Origin: Nitrosomonadaceae bacterium
GTDB lineage: Bacteria; Pseudomonadota; Gammaproteobacteria; Burkholderiales; Nitrosomonadaceae
Direction of reading: 5' to 3'
Assembly: GCA_024644425.1 (NCBI GenBank)
Contig: JAHELA010000049.1
Coordinates: 1-10,117 of the forward strand
Length of the DNA: 10,117 nucleotides
Part shown: positions 1 to 7,697 of the stretch, in pieces
Position numbering within the stretch: the first letter of the stretch is position 1
Layout: each line of letters begins with the position of its first letter
Notes under the pieces: generated by a model
Seen by the model: only the letters and a program-made list of their open reading frames with translations
The model's database searches: none
What the model was told of the DNA's origin: nothing
Translations under genes and position numbers: made by a program

Positions 1-2307
1 GTCTAGTACTTGGTCTATCCACTTTACTGGATGTATATCAAGTCGATTCTTAATGTTATCTGGAATCTCAGTTAAGTCTTTGACGTTGTCCTCTGGAATT
101 AGTACTATCTTTATGCCGCCACGATGTGCTGCTAAAAGTTTTTCTTTTAGCCCGCCAATTGGTAAAACTTCACCACGTAAGGTAATCTCACCTGTCATTG
201 CGACAGTTGCCCTTACTGGAATACCTGTCAATACCGACACCATAGCAATACATATACCAATACCTGCACTAGGCCCATCTTTCGGTGTAGCCCCTTCTGG
301 TAAATGAATATGGATATCCTTCTGTTTATAAAAGTCTTCAGGTATACCTAGCGCAATAGAGCGACTGCGTACTACTGACAGTGCGGCCTGAATTGATTCT
401 TGCATCACTTCACCTAATTTACCTGTAGTGATGGTTTTACCCTTACCTGGAAGTACTACAGCCTCAATAGTCAGTAGTTCTCCGCCAACCTCTGTCCACG
501 CTAAACCAGTAACCTGCCCTATTTGATTCTTTTCCTCAGCAGTTCCATAAGTATAACGACGTACATCTAAATATTTACCCAAATTGCGTGCGCTGACTGC
601 AATCTTTTTTTGATTATCTTGCAGTAATAATGCTTTTACAACTTTCCTGCAAATTTTTGAGATTTCCCTCTCCATTCCTCGCACACCTGCTTCTCTTGTA
701 TAATAACGAGTAATATCACGTAGTGCGGCCTCAGACACCACAAGCTCATTTTCCTTCAGCCCGTGATTTTTTATTTGCTTGGGTAGCAAATAACGTGTTG
801 CAATGTTAAGTTTCTCGTCCTCTGTATAGCCCGATAGTCGAAGCACTTCCATGCGATCCAATAGTGCCGGGGGTATATTTAGAGTATTGGCTGTAGCAAC
901 AAACATTACATCGGATAGATCATACTCAACCTCAATATAATGATCTACAAATGAATTATTCTGTTCAGGGTCAAGTACTTCAAGTAACGCAGAAGATGGG
1001 TCACCACGAAAATCCATCCCCATTTTATCAACCTCATCTAGCAAAAATAGTGGGTTTTTTACCCCAACCTTAGTCATATTCTGCAAAATCTTGCCTGGCA
1101 TTGAACCAATGTAGGTACGACGGTGGCCACGTATTTCAGCTTCATCTCGCACACCTCCTAAAGACATTCGAACAAATTTACGGTTAGTGGCACGGGCTAT
1201 GGACTGCCCTAAGGAGGTCTTCCCTACACCAGGTGGGCCCACCAAGCAAAGAATGGGTGCCTTTAGTTTGTCCACGCGTTGTTGTACCGCTAGATACTCA
1301 ACAATGCGCTCCTTAACCTTATCTAGACCATAATGATCCTTCTCAAGTACAATCTCAGCAGCATAGAGGTCTTTACAAATTTTACTTTTCTTCTTCCACG
1401 GCAATGCAACTAGTGCATCGATGTAATTACGTACCACAGTAGCCTCGGCTGACATAGGAGACATTAAACGCAGTTTTTTCAGCTCCGCCTCCCCTTTGAC
1501 ACGGCCCTCTTTTGACATATTTGCAGCTTTGATCTTCTTGTCTATTTCTTCTAAATCAGCTCCCTCTTCTCCTTCCCCTAATTCCTTTTGAATAGCCTTC
1601 ACCTGCTCATTGAGGTAGTAATCCCGTTGACTCTTTTCCATTTGGCGCTTGACTCTACCACGAATACGCTTTTCCACTTGAAGTATGTCAAGTTCAGTCT
1701 CTAATAAACCTAACAAGTGCTCAAGACGCTTTGGCACATCAAATATCTCTAATATTTCCTGCTTTTGTTCAAGTTTTAGTGGCAAATGAGCTGCAACTGT
1801 GTCAGCCAGGCGTCCCGCTTCATCTATACCACCAAGAGATGTATGTATCTCTGGTGGAATCTTTTTATTAAGTTTTACATATTGATCAAATTGAACCAGC
1901 ATTGCTCGTCGCATGGCTTCAACTTCATTACTGTCAACTGTATCTGGTGGCAGTAAAACAACCTGGCCAGTGAAATGTGTGCCAGTATCGATCACCTGCA
2001 AAATATTAGCGCGACGACCTCCCTCCACCAAAACTTTAACAGTGCCATCAGGTAATTTGAGCATTTGTAATATATTGGCAACACTACATACGTTATAAAG
2101 GTCCTCAGGGCCTGGTTCGTCTTTGGCCGCAAACTTCTGTGCTACCAGAAGAATTGTCTTGCCAGACTCCATAGAACTTTCAAGCGCCTTGATCGACTTA
2201 GGTCTCCCTACAAATAAAGGAATCACCATATGTGGAAACACTACTACATCGCGCAACGGTAATAAGGGCAATAGCATCTGGTTAGGATTGGTAACTGGGA
2301 GTGACAT
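1..2307 (-). CDS. lon: ATP-dependent protease La (Lon), 3' end cut by window edge
   Basis: Lon is a cytoplasmic homo-oligomeric AAA+ serine protease that degrades misfolded proteins and short-lived regulators. I translated this frame by hand from the ATG at 2307-2305. It stays open for 769 codons to the window edge with no stop or frameshift. Order of parts: N-terminal substrate-binding domain (starting MSLPVTNPNQMLLPLLPLRD), a coiled helical region around residues 190-270, the AAA+ module, then the protease domain. Walker A is GPPGVGKT with Lys363, and Walker B is FLLDEVDK with Asp424/Glu425. The protease motif KDGPSAG carries Ser680, and GGLKEKL carries the dyad partner Lys723. Each is one position above E. 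coli Lon numbering. Lon proteins are usually about 780-820 residues, so only some 30 C-terminal residues are missing. A partial Shine-Dalgarno (AAGGCGAG, 2320-2313) precedes the start. It is the last gene of tig-clpP-clpX-lon, with a 98-base gap after clpX. Confidence 0.97.
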   Translation of the reverse strand, partial: MSLPVTNPNQMLLPLLPLRDVVVFPHMVIPLFVGRPKSIKALESSMESGKTILLVAQKFAAKDEPGPEDLYNVCSVANILQMLKLPDGTVKVLVEGGRRANILQVIDTGTHFTGQVVLLPPDTVDSNEVEAMRRAMLVQFDQYVKLNKKIPPEIHTSLGGIDEAGRLADTVAAHLPLKLEQKQEILEIFDVPKRLEHLLGLLETELDILQVEKRIRGRVKRQMEKSQRDYYLNEQVKAIQKELGEGEEGADLEEIDKKIKAANMSKEGRVKGEAELKKLRLMSPMSAEATVVRNYIDALVALPWKKKSKICKDLYAAEIVLEKDHYGLDKVKERIVEYLAVQQRVDKLKAPILCLVGPPGVGKTSLGQSIARATNRKFVRMSLGGVRDEAEIRGHRRTYIGSMPGKILQNMTKVGVKNPLFLLDEVDKMGMDFRGDPSSALLEVLDPEQNNSFVDHYIEVEYDLSDVMFVATANTLNIPPALLDRMEVLRLSGYTEDEKLNIATRYLLPKQIKNHGLKENELVVSEAALRDITRYYTREAGVRGMEREISKICRKVVKALLLQDNQKKIAVSARNLGKYLDVRRYTYGTAEEKNQIGQVTGLAWTEVGGELLTIEAVVLPGKGKTITTGKLGEVMQESIQAALSVVRSRSIALGIPEDFYKQKDIHIHLPEGATPKDGPSAGIGICIAMVSVLTGIPVRATVAMTGEITLRGEVLPIGGLKEKLLAAHRGGIKIVLIPEDNVKDLTEIPDNIKNRLDIHPVKWIDQVLD

Positions 2308-2334
2308 GTAAGCTCGCCTTTATAATTACAAACT

Positions 2335-2363
2335 ACGGGGAAAAATGTTATAAGGATGTCAAG
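2335..2363 (-). promoter_or_regulatory. Candidate lon promoter, sigma-32-like elements
   Basis: In the clpX-lon gap the minus strand reads CTTGACA (2363-2357), then CCCCGT (2340-2335), with 17 bases between CTTGAC and CCCCGT. The heat-shock sigma-32 consensus is roughly CTTGAA, 13-15 bases, then CCCCAT, so both boxes resemble it but the spacing is long. TTGACA is also a perfect sigma-70 -35 box, but no good -10 lies 16-18 bases downstream. lon belongs to the sigma-32 regulon in many proteobacteria, which makes the reading plausible. The call is inference from motif matching only. Confidence 0.35.
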
Positions 2364-2405
2364 AATTTCAAAACAACAGCTAAACAGCATGCAAGACTAT
2401 AATAA

Positions 2406-3686
2406 CTAAATACTCTTTGCTACTTTTGGTTTATCCGAATAAATCAGAATTGGCTTGGTATCGCCTCCGATTGATCCCTGATCAACTACTACTTTGGTGA
2501 CATTTTCCAGTGACGGAAGATCAAACATTGTTTCTAGTAAAGTGCTTTCTAGGATAGAACGAAGACCACGTGCGCCAGTCTTGCGTGCTAATGCTCTCTT
2601 TGCAATTGCCTTTAGTGCTTGTTCTCGAAATTCTAGATTGACTCCACCTTCCATACTAAACATTTTTTTGTACTGTTTAGTAAGTGCGTTCTTTGGCTCA
2701 GCAAGTATTTTAATCAAGGCTGACTCACCAAGTTCTTCTAAGGTAGCTATTACAGGAAGACGCCCAACAAACTCTGGTATCAGGCCATATTTTACTAGAT
2801 CTTCAGGCTCTACTCCACGCAACACCGCGCCTATATCTCTGCGATTATCGCTACTACTTCTCACTTCTGCCCCAAACCCTATCCCACCCTTTTCAGATCG
2901 CTTACGTATTACCTTATCAAGTCCATCAAATGCGCCACCACATATAAATAAAATATTAGTAGTATCTACCTGAACAAACTCCTGATTAGGGTGCTTTCTC
3001 CCTCCCTGAGGAGGTACCGAAGCGACAGTACCCTCAATCAACTTCAATAAAGCCTGCTGAACACCCTCCCCTGATACATCACGAGTTATTGATGGGTTAT
3101 CTAATTTACGTGAAATCTTGTCAATTTCATCAATGTAAACGATGCCCTGCTGAGCCTTGTCGGCGTCGTAATTACATTTTTGAAGTAGTTTCTGGATGAT
3201 GTTTTCAACGTCTTCACCGACATATCCTGCTTCAGTTAAGGTTGTGGCATCAGCCATCACAAATGGCACATTCAGCAACCGTGCCATCGTCTGAGCCAAA
3301 AGTGTTTTACCGGAACCAGTCGGGCCAATCAACAAGATATTACTTTTTGCAAGCTCAATATCGTCGGTGTCACTTGTTTTAGTTAAATTTTTTAAACGCT
3401 TATAATGATTGTATACGGCAACAGACAAGATCTTCTTCGCTGGCTCTTGGCCAATTACATATTGATCAAGAATCTGGCAAATTTCTCGTGGTACAGGCAA
3501 ATCTGACTTCGTTAAATTAGCTGCCTCGGACTCTTGCAGTTCTTCACGAATAATATCGTTGCATAACTCAATGCACTCATCACAAATAAATACAGATGGA
3601 CCGGCGATTAGTTTCTTTACTTCATGTTGACTCTTTCCACAGAAAGAACAATAAAGTAATTTTTCACCGGCAATCTTTTCTGACAT
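2406..3686 (-). CDS. clpX: ATP-dependent Clp protease ATP-binding subunit ClpX
   Basis: ClpX is the hexameric AAA+ unfoldase that recognises tagged substrates (for example ssrA), unfolds them and threads them into ClpP. At 426 residues it is close to the usual 420-425. The N-terminal zinc-binding domain has Cys13, Cys16, Cys35 and Cys38. Walker A is GPTGSGKT (121-128, Lys127). The substrate-gripping pore loop GYVG is at 154-157, and Walker B is VYIDEID with Asp186/Glu187. An RKH pore loop is at 230-232. The IGF tripeptide that docks into ClpP is at 269-271. The arginine finger is Arg309 in GLIPEFVGR, and sensor 2 is Arg373 in GARGLR. No key residue is missing. GGAG (3697-3694) sits seven bases before the ATG. 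It follows clpP after 78 bases and precedes lon, so it may be expressed both from the tig promoter and from its own. Confidence 0.98.
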   Translation of the reverse strand: MSEKIAGEKLLYCSFCGKSQHEVKKLIAGPSVFICDECIELCNDIIREELQESEAANLTKSDLPVPREICQILDQYVIGQEPAKKILSVAVYNHYKRLKNLTKTSDTDDIELAKSNILLIGPTGSGKTLLAQTMARLLNVPFVMADATTLTEAGYVGEDVENIIQKLLQKCNYDADKAQQGIVYIDEIDKISRKLDNPSITRDVSGEGVQQALLKLIEGTVASVPPQGGRKHPNQEFVQVDTTNILFICGGAFDGLDKVIRKRSEKGGIGFGAEVRSSSDNRRDIGAVLRGVEPEDLVKYGLIPEFVGRLPVIATLEELGESALIKILAEPKNALTKQYKKMFSMEGGVNLEFREQALKAIAKRALARKTGARGLRSILESTLLETMFDLPSLENVTKVVVDQGSIGGDTKPILIYSDKPKVAKSI

Positions 3687-3752
3687 AGCAATACTCCATG
3701 TTGTTCAAACAAGTGCCCTCTAATCAATGATATTACAATTAGTCCTTTAGGC

Positions 3753-3781
3753 ATTATATAGCTATTAGGCTGTTTTTTCAG
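3753..3781 (-). promoter_or_regulatory. Candidate sigma-70 promoter for clpX, overlapping the clpP stop
   Basis: The minus strand shows a perfect -10 hexamer TATAAT (3758-3753). Seventeen bases upstream is CTGAAA (3781-3776), matching the -35 consensus at four of six positions. The -35 lies inside the last codons of clpP and the -10 lies just after its stop, which leaves a leader of roughly 60 bases before clpX. This would allow clpX expression separate from tig-clpP. The spacing is ideal, but the region is AT-rich and no transcript data are available. Confidence 0.45.
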
Positions 3782-4409
3782 CTCTATTAGTTAACACTGC
3801 ATCTACCAGACCGTATTTTACAGAATCCTCAGCACTTAGAAAATTATCGCGATCAGTGTCTTTTTCAACAGTTTGAATGTTTTGACCACTATGTTTAGCT
3901 AAAATTTCATTTAATCGCTCTTTGAGAAACAGAATCTCTCTGGCATGTATTTCAATATCGGACGCTTGCCCTTGGAAACCACCCATCGGCTGATGAATCA
4001 TAATACGGGAATTTGGCAAGCAAAAACGCTTGCCCTTTTCTCCCGCTGTCAGCAACAACGAGCCCATACTTGCCGCTTGGCCTACACATAGTGTACTAAC
4101 ACTGGGCTTAATATACTGCATAGTATCGTAAATTGCCAACCCAGCGGACACCATGCCGCCAGGAGAGTTAATGTAAAAATGAATGTCCTTATCTGCGTTT
4201 TCGGATTCTAAAAACAAAAATTGAGCCACAATTAGGTTAGCCGATGCTTCAGTAACTGGTCCTACAAGAAAAATTACCCTCTCCTTCAACAATCGCGAGT
4301 ATATATCGTATGCACGCTCCCCACGACCGCTGGTTTCAATTACCATAGGAATTAAGCCTAAGCTTTTTGGATCAAGATTGTTTTGACCCCATACAATTTG
4401 TTGAATCAT
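3765..4409 (-). CDS. clpP: ATP-dependent Clp protease proteolytic subunit ClpP
   Basis: ClpP forms the tetradecameric serine-protease barrel that degrades polypeptides fed by ClpX (or ClpA). It is 214 residues long, against 207 in E. coli. The Ser-His-Asp triad is intact: Ser114 in GQAASMGS, His139 in RIMIHQP and Asp188 in DTDRDNF, each three positions above the E. coli precursor numbering. The oxyanion-loop motif NSPGG (81-85) is present. The residues before the conserved LIPMVIE segment resemble the short propeptide that is removed by self-processing. The ATG lies one base after the tig stop (TGAAATG). There is no strong Shine-Dalgarno, so translation probably depends on ribosomes ending at tig. 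Met22 is in frame, but starting there would remove the propeptide and the N-terminal strand. Confidence 0.98.
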   Translation of the reverse strand: MIQQIVWGQNNLDPKSLGLIPMVIETSGRGERAYDIYSRLLKERVIFLVGPVTEASANLIVAQFLFLESENADKDIHFYINSPGGMVSAGLAIYDTMQYIKPSVSTLCVGQAASMGSLLLTAGEKGKRFCLPNSRIMIHQPMGGFQGQASDIEIHAREILFLKERLNEILAKHSGQNIQTVEKDTDRDNFLSAEDSVKYGLVDAVLTNRAEKTA

Positions 4410-4410
4410 T

Positions 4411-5715
4411 TCAAGATTTTCCCATTAATTCGTCAAAAGTCACCGGCTTCTTCACCACTTTAGCTTTCTCTAATACCCATGCTACCACGTTGTCTTCTAG
4501 TACAGCAGACTCAGCTTCGTTAAGCCGCTCCTTTGAAGAATAGTGCAACTTAACAACCTCTACAGGATTTTCATAACTTTGTGCAAAATCTTCTACTAAA
4601 GTGCGAACCTGATCTGGCTTTGCTTGCAAGTCGTGAGTTTTTACTAATTCAGCCATTATTAACCCTAAATTTACACGGCGTTGCGCCTGCTCCTGAAACA
4701 AATCTGTGGGTAATGGTACATCCTTAACCTTCATGCCTCGTTCCTTAAGATCATCTCTTGCGCTCTGCATTAATCTATCTAATTCTAACGCAACCAAAGA
4801 TTTAGGCGTATCGATTTTTATGGTATCGAGTAGTGCCTGCATTACCTTCTCTTTAACTCTTGTTTTTATCCGTTTTGCCACCTCACGTTCAAGATTCTTT
4901 TGGACTTCTGTATGCATTTTGTTTGTATCCCCATTTGCAATACCAAGGGATTTAGCAAACTCAGCATTTAGTTCCGGCAGTATAGGTTCTTCCACACCAT
5001 TAAGCTTTGTTTCAAATAAGACTGTCTTTCCGGCGATCGTCTGTACATGGTAATTTTCTGGAAAAGTTACTTCAAACGTTTTACTCTGCCCCTTATTCAT
5101 GCCGATCATTTGCTCCTCAAAATCCCTAAGTAATTGGCCTTCACCTAAAACTAAAAGAAAATTATTTGCACTACTACCGTCAAATTCTGCTCCATCAATA
5201 ACTCCATGATAATCAATATTGATTCGATCGCCGTCCAATACAGGACGCTCCACCATATTGTACTCAGTACGCTGTTTTCGCATAATTTCAATAGCTTTAT
5301 TAACATCAGCATCAGAGACTTGCATTTCAGGTTGCTCTATACTGACCGTTTCAAAGTTACTTAAGGTTATGTCTGGGTAGACTTCAAATGTCGCACTGAA
5401 TTCAAACTGAGAAGCATTCTCTGTCACTTGTTTTGCTTCAAATCGCGGATAGCCTGCAACACGTAATTTCTGCTCAACTACCGCCTCACCAAAACTCTTT
5501 TGTAACACATCTCCCATTACTTCTTGACGCACCTGTGGACCGTATTGTTGCGAAACGATTTTTAATGGAACCTTACCAGAACGGAATCCATGGATTTTTG
5601 CTGTACGCGCAAGTCTTTTCAAACGACTTTCTACTTCAGTTTCAATTTTCTCCTGAGGTATAGTAACTTTAAGACGACGTTCTAGTGAACCAAGAGTTTC
5701 TAAATTGGATTGCAT
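4411..5715 (-). CDS. tig: Trigger factor (ribosome-associated chaperone and peptidyl-prolyl isomerase)
   Basis: Trigger factor binds the large ribosomal subunit at the exit tunnel, shields emerging chains and isomerises proline bonds. Starting at the ATG 5715-5713 gives 434 residues, against 432 in E. coli. The N-terminal ribosome-binding domain covers about 1-115 and carries the signature GFRSGKVP at 43-50. Position 46 is Ser where E. coli has Lys (FRK), a variation at an edge of the docking loop. An FKBP-type isomerase domain spans about 150-245 (GDRINIDYHG onward). A charged, helical C-terminal chaperone domain fills the rest. The open frame extends 46 codons further upstream, into tRNA-Leu. 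That extension is rejected because the start used has AGGA six bases before it and begins at the conserved family N-terminus MQSNLETLG. It is the first protein gene of tig-clpP-clpX-lon. Confidence 0.97.
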   Translation of the reverse strand: MQSNLETLGSLERRLKVTIPQEKIETEVESRLKRLARTAKIHGFRSGKVPLKIVSQQYGPQVRQEVMGDVLQKSFGEAVVEQKLRVAGYPRFEAKQVTENASQFEFSATFEVYPDITLSNFETVSIEQPEMQVSDADVNKAIEIMRKQRTEYNMVERPVLDGDRINIDYHGVIDGAEFDGSSANNFLLVLGEGQLLRDFEEQMIGMNKGQSKTFEVTFPENYHVQTIAGKTVLFETKLNGVEEPILPELNAEFAKSLGIANGDTNKMHTEVQKNLEREVAKRIKTRVKEKVMQALLDTIKIDTPKSLVALELDRLMQSARDDLKERGMKVKDVPLPTDLFQEQAQRRVNLGLIMAELVKTHDLQAKPDQVRTLVEDFAQSYENPVEVVKLHYSSKERLNEAESAVLEDNVVAWVLEKAKVVKKPVTFDELMGKS

Positions 5716-5721
5716 TACATA

Positions 5722-5725
5722 TCCT
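5722..5725 (-). promoter_or_regulatory. Shine-Dalgarno that fixes the tig start
   Basis: AGGA on the minus strand lies six bases before the ATG at 5715-5713. No comparable site precedes the upstream in-frame ATG at 5853, which lies inside the tRNA-Leu gene. This supports a 434-residue trigger factor over a 480-residue one. Confidence 0.7.
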
Positions 5726-5751
5726 GACTGGTTGCTTTTACTTAAAATGGC

Positions 5752-5781
5752 ATCATAAAGAATAGAAAATGTGATTGTCGT
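5752..5781 (-). promoter_or_regulatory. Candidate sigma-70 promoter for tig-clpP
   Basis: Between tRNA-Leu and tig the minus strand has TATGAT (5757-5752), five of six matches to the -10 consensus. ACGACA lies 18 bases upstream (5781-5776), four of six to the -35. The leader before the tig ATG would be about 30 bases. I see no terminator after the tRNA, so read-through from the tRNA promoter is an alternative source of tig transcripts. Confidence 0.35.
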
Positions 5782-5821
5782 CAAACATAGCTGGGCAAAA
5801 CTACTTACGACTTTGCTACTC

Positions 5822-5906
<85 letters not shown>

Positions 5907-5939
5907 GCGCTACTTTTCTTTATTTATCGTACCTATTTA

Positions 5940-5945
5940 ATTATA
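5940..5945 (-). promoter_or_regulatory. Candidate -10 box of the tRNA-Leu promoter
   Basis: A perfect TATAAT on the minus strand lies 33 bases before the mature tRNA 5' end, which would give a leader of about 25 bases for RNase P to remove. I see no recognisable -35 box 16-18 bases upstream and no extended -10 TG, so the call rests on one hexamer plus position. Confidence 0.4.
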
Positions 5946-5984
5946 CCTTTTTCTCTTTGATACCGCTGCATGCTGTTCAAAACT

Positions 5985-6731
5985 TTAGCAAAATACTGAC
6001 TCTCCACTTACTCCTTGACTAGCTGGCCCCATTAGATACAAATATGTCGACATCAAATCTTGTGGCCTAGATAATCCATGTTTTGCCTCACCGGGATGGG
6101 TTTTAGCTCTTTGTGATGTATTTACTGGCCCTGGAATTAATGCGTTAATACGCATGTTTTTATGCACTTCCCACTCCTGAGCTTGAATTTTTACAAGCGC
6201 CTCTACTCCTGCCTTAGCTACTGCATATCCACCCCAATATGCTGCTGGATAATGGCCATGTGTATCCGAAGTCATGATAACGCTAGCATCAGGGGAAGCT
6301 TTTAGTAAAGGTAAACAGGAGCGCGTCAATGCAATTGGTGCCGCCAGATTAACCCGCAGCGTAACTAACCACTGTTCCAATGACTGATTTTCCAATTGTG
6401 TCAAACTGGAAATAAAAGCTGCATTATGCAAAATTCCGTCTAGTCTACCAAGTTGTGAATTGATAGCTTGAGCAACAACTTCCAAGTCTTTACCTTCGAC
6501 TTTTTCGTAATCGAATGGAATAATTGCTGCTTGTGCCCCGCCTTTTGTTTCTATTTCATCGTATAAGCTTTCTAATTTCTTAATGTTACGCCCATGTAAA
6601 ATCACTGTGGCGCCATATCTAGCATAGGTAAGCGCTGCTACACGCCCAATACCTTGCCCCGCACCTGTAACAAGAATAACGCGATCTTTTAACAAATCTT
6701 TAGAAGCCTTGTAGTTTTTGATATTGTTCAT
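5985..6731 (-). CDS. YciK-family short-chain dehydrogenase/reductase
   Basis: This is a classical SDR oxidoreductase with an N-terminal Rossmann fold binding NAD(P)H; the substrate is unknown. It most resembles E. coli YciK: both share DLL-DR-ILVTGA at the start, LDG-LHNA in the middle and a YLWLMG-like end (here YLYLMG). From Met at 6731 the protein has 248 residues. The cofactor loop TGAGQGIG is at 22-29, the NAA motif at 103-105, and the Ser145-Tyr159-x3-Lys163 active site is intact. The start is uncertain. An in-frame ATG at 6764 adds 11 residues, but neither start has a Shine-Dalgarno, and the shorter form matches the family better. The protein ends at SGESVFC, around ten residues before E. 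coli YciK would. A YciK-like oxidoreductase is firm; its role is not. Confidence 0.88.
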   Translation of the reverse strand: MNNIKNYKASKDLLKDRVILVTGAGQGIGRVAALTYARYGATVILHGRNIKKLESLYDEIETKGGAQAAIIPFDYEKVEGKDLEVVAQAINSQLGRLDGILHNAAFISSLTQLENQSLEQWLVTLRVNLAAPIALTRSCLPLLKASPDASVIMTSDTHGHYPAAYWGGYAVAKAGVEALVKIQAQEWEVHKNMRINALIPGPVNTSQRAKTHPGEAKHGLSRPQDLMSTYLYLMGPASQGVSGESVFC

Positions 6732-6851
6732 AAGCGCAATATAAAAAAATTGCTTTGGCGACATTTAAACAAAGTAAACGGCTTAATCAAAGCGATTTTC
6801 TAGAAACTATCCAATATCCTACACACAGTAATATATTTATAAAATTGTAGA

Positions 6852-7697
6852 TCACCCTTTGATCCAGGTTTTCCACCCTATCCATAGTTTGCGTATCGGA
6901 GTAAGACTGACACGCTGCCGTAAAACTTGACAACCATCTTCCTTAATTTCTTCTAGTAAGGTTCGATAAATTGCTGCCATAATAAAACCGGGACGCTGGT
7001 TTTTTTTGTCCTCTGAAGGTAATGCTGCAAACGCTTGGATATAATAGGTCTCTGCTCTCTCAATCTGAAATTCCATTAGACGCCTAAAGTTTTCCGACTC
7101 GCGAGAATATAATATGTCTTCCTTAGACACACCAAAACTATCAAGCTCGTCCTGTGGCAGATATATGCGGTCGCGACGAGCATCCTCACCAACATCACGT
7201 ATGATATTAGTTAGCTGAAATGCAAGGCCCAAGTTATGAGCATACTCCAGTGTTTTTCGATCTTGATATCCAAAAATCTCTGCCGACAGTTGTCCAACCA
7301 CGCCAGCCACATGATGACAATAAAGTTTTAATGTATTGAAATCAGCATAGCGATTGTAATCTAAATCCATTTCCATACCATCTATAATTTCATTTAACTG
7401 CCTGGCAGAGAGATTAATCGTCTTAACTACTTCGACTAGTGCTTTTGTCACTGGATGACTTGGCTTGCTTTCTCCTCCTGTACTAAAAATAGAAGCAATT
7501 TCTTGCCGCCACCATGCAAGCTTCATACGTGCCACTGACACTTCAGTACACTCATCAACTACATCATCTACTTCGCGGCAAAAGGCATAAAGCGCAGTAA
7601 TTGCTCTACGTTTCTCTGACGGTAAATAGAGAAAACTATAATAAAAACTGGAGCCACTTTGAACAGCCTTTTTCTGACAATATTGATCTGGTGTCAT
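6852..7697 (-). CDS. hpnD: Presqualene diphosphate synthase HpnD (squalene/phytoene synthase family)
   Basis: Family members condense two farnesyl diphosphates head to head. HpnD makes presqualene diphosphate, which HpnC and HpnE convert to squalene for hopanoids. The 281 residues begin MTPDQYCQKKAVQSGSSFYYS, typical of HpnD. The first Asp-rich motif is DDVVD at 44-48, following YAFCREV. The second is in NIIRDVGEDARRDRIYLP, with Asp168 and Asp172. Both bind the Mg-diphosphate of the substrates. The GSSFYYSFLYLP segment and the RPGFIMAAIYRTLL segment near the C-terminus also fit. A phytoene synthase (CrtB) is the main alternative, but the N-terminus and length favour HpnD. No other hopanoid gene is visible here. 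There is no Shine-Dalgarno before the ATG; a TATAAA ends seven bases upstream. It is followed by the YciK-like gene after 120 bases (87 if the longer start is used). Confidence 0.88.
   Translation of the reverse strand: MTPDQYCQKKAVQSGSSFYYSFLYLPSEKRRAITALYAFCREVDDVVDECTEVSVARMKLAWWRQEIASIFSTGGESKPSHPVTKALVEVVKTINLSARQLNEIIDGMEMDLDYNRYADFNTLKLYCHHVAGVVGQLSAEIFGYQDRKTLEYAHNLGLAFQLTNIIRDVGEDARRDRIYLPQDELDSFGVSKEDILYSRESENFRRLMEFQIERAETYYIQAFAALPSEDKKNQRPGFIMAAIYRTLLEEIKEDGCQVLRQRVSLTPIRKLWIGWKTWIKG

Noticed and set aside
1..2307. Possibility that lon is broken, since it has no stop in the window
   Set aside because: Full hand translation shows an open frame with every catalytic motif; the missing stop is due to the window edge.
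2341..2405. Possible terminator after clpX
   Set aside because: The two AACAGC copies are direct repeats and GCATGC is too short; no stem followed by a T run is visible, so read-through to lon is possible.
2494..2973. Plus-strand open frame of 159 codons
   Set aside because: It lies wholly inside clpX on the opposite strand, resembles no family I know, and clpX is complete and well supported.
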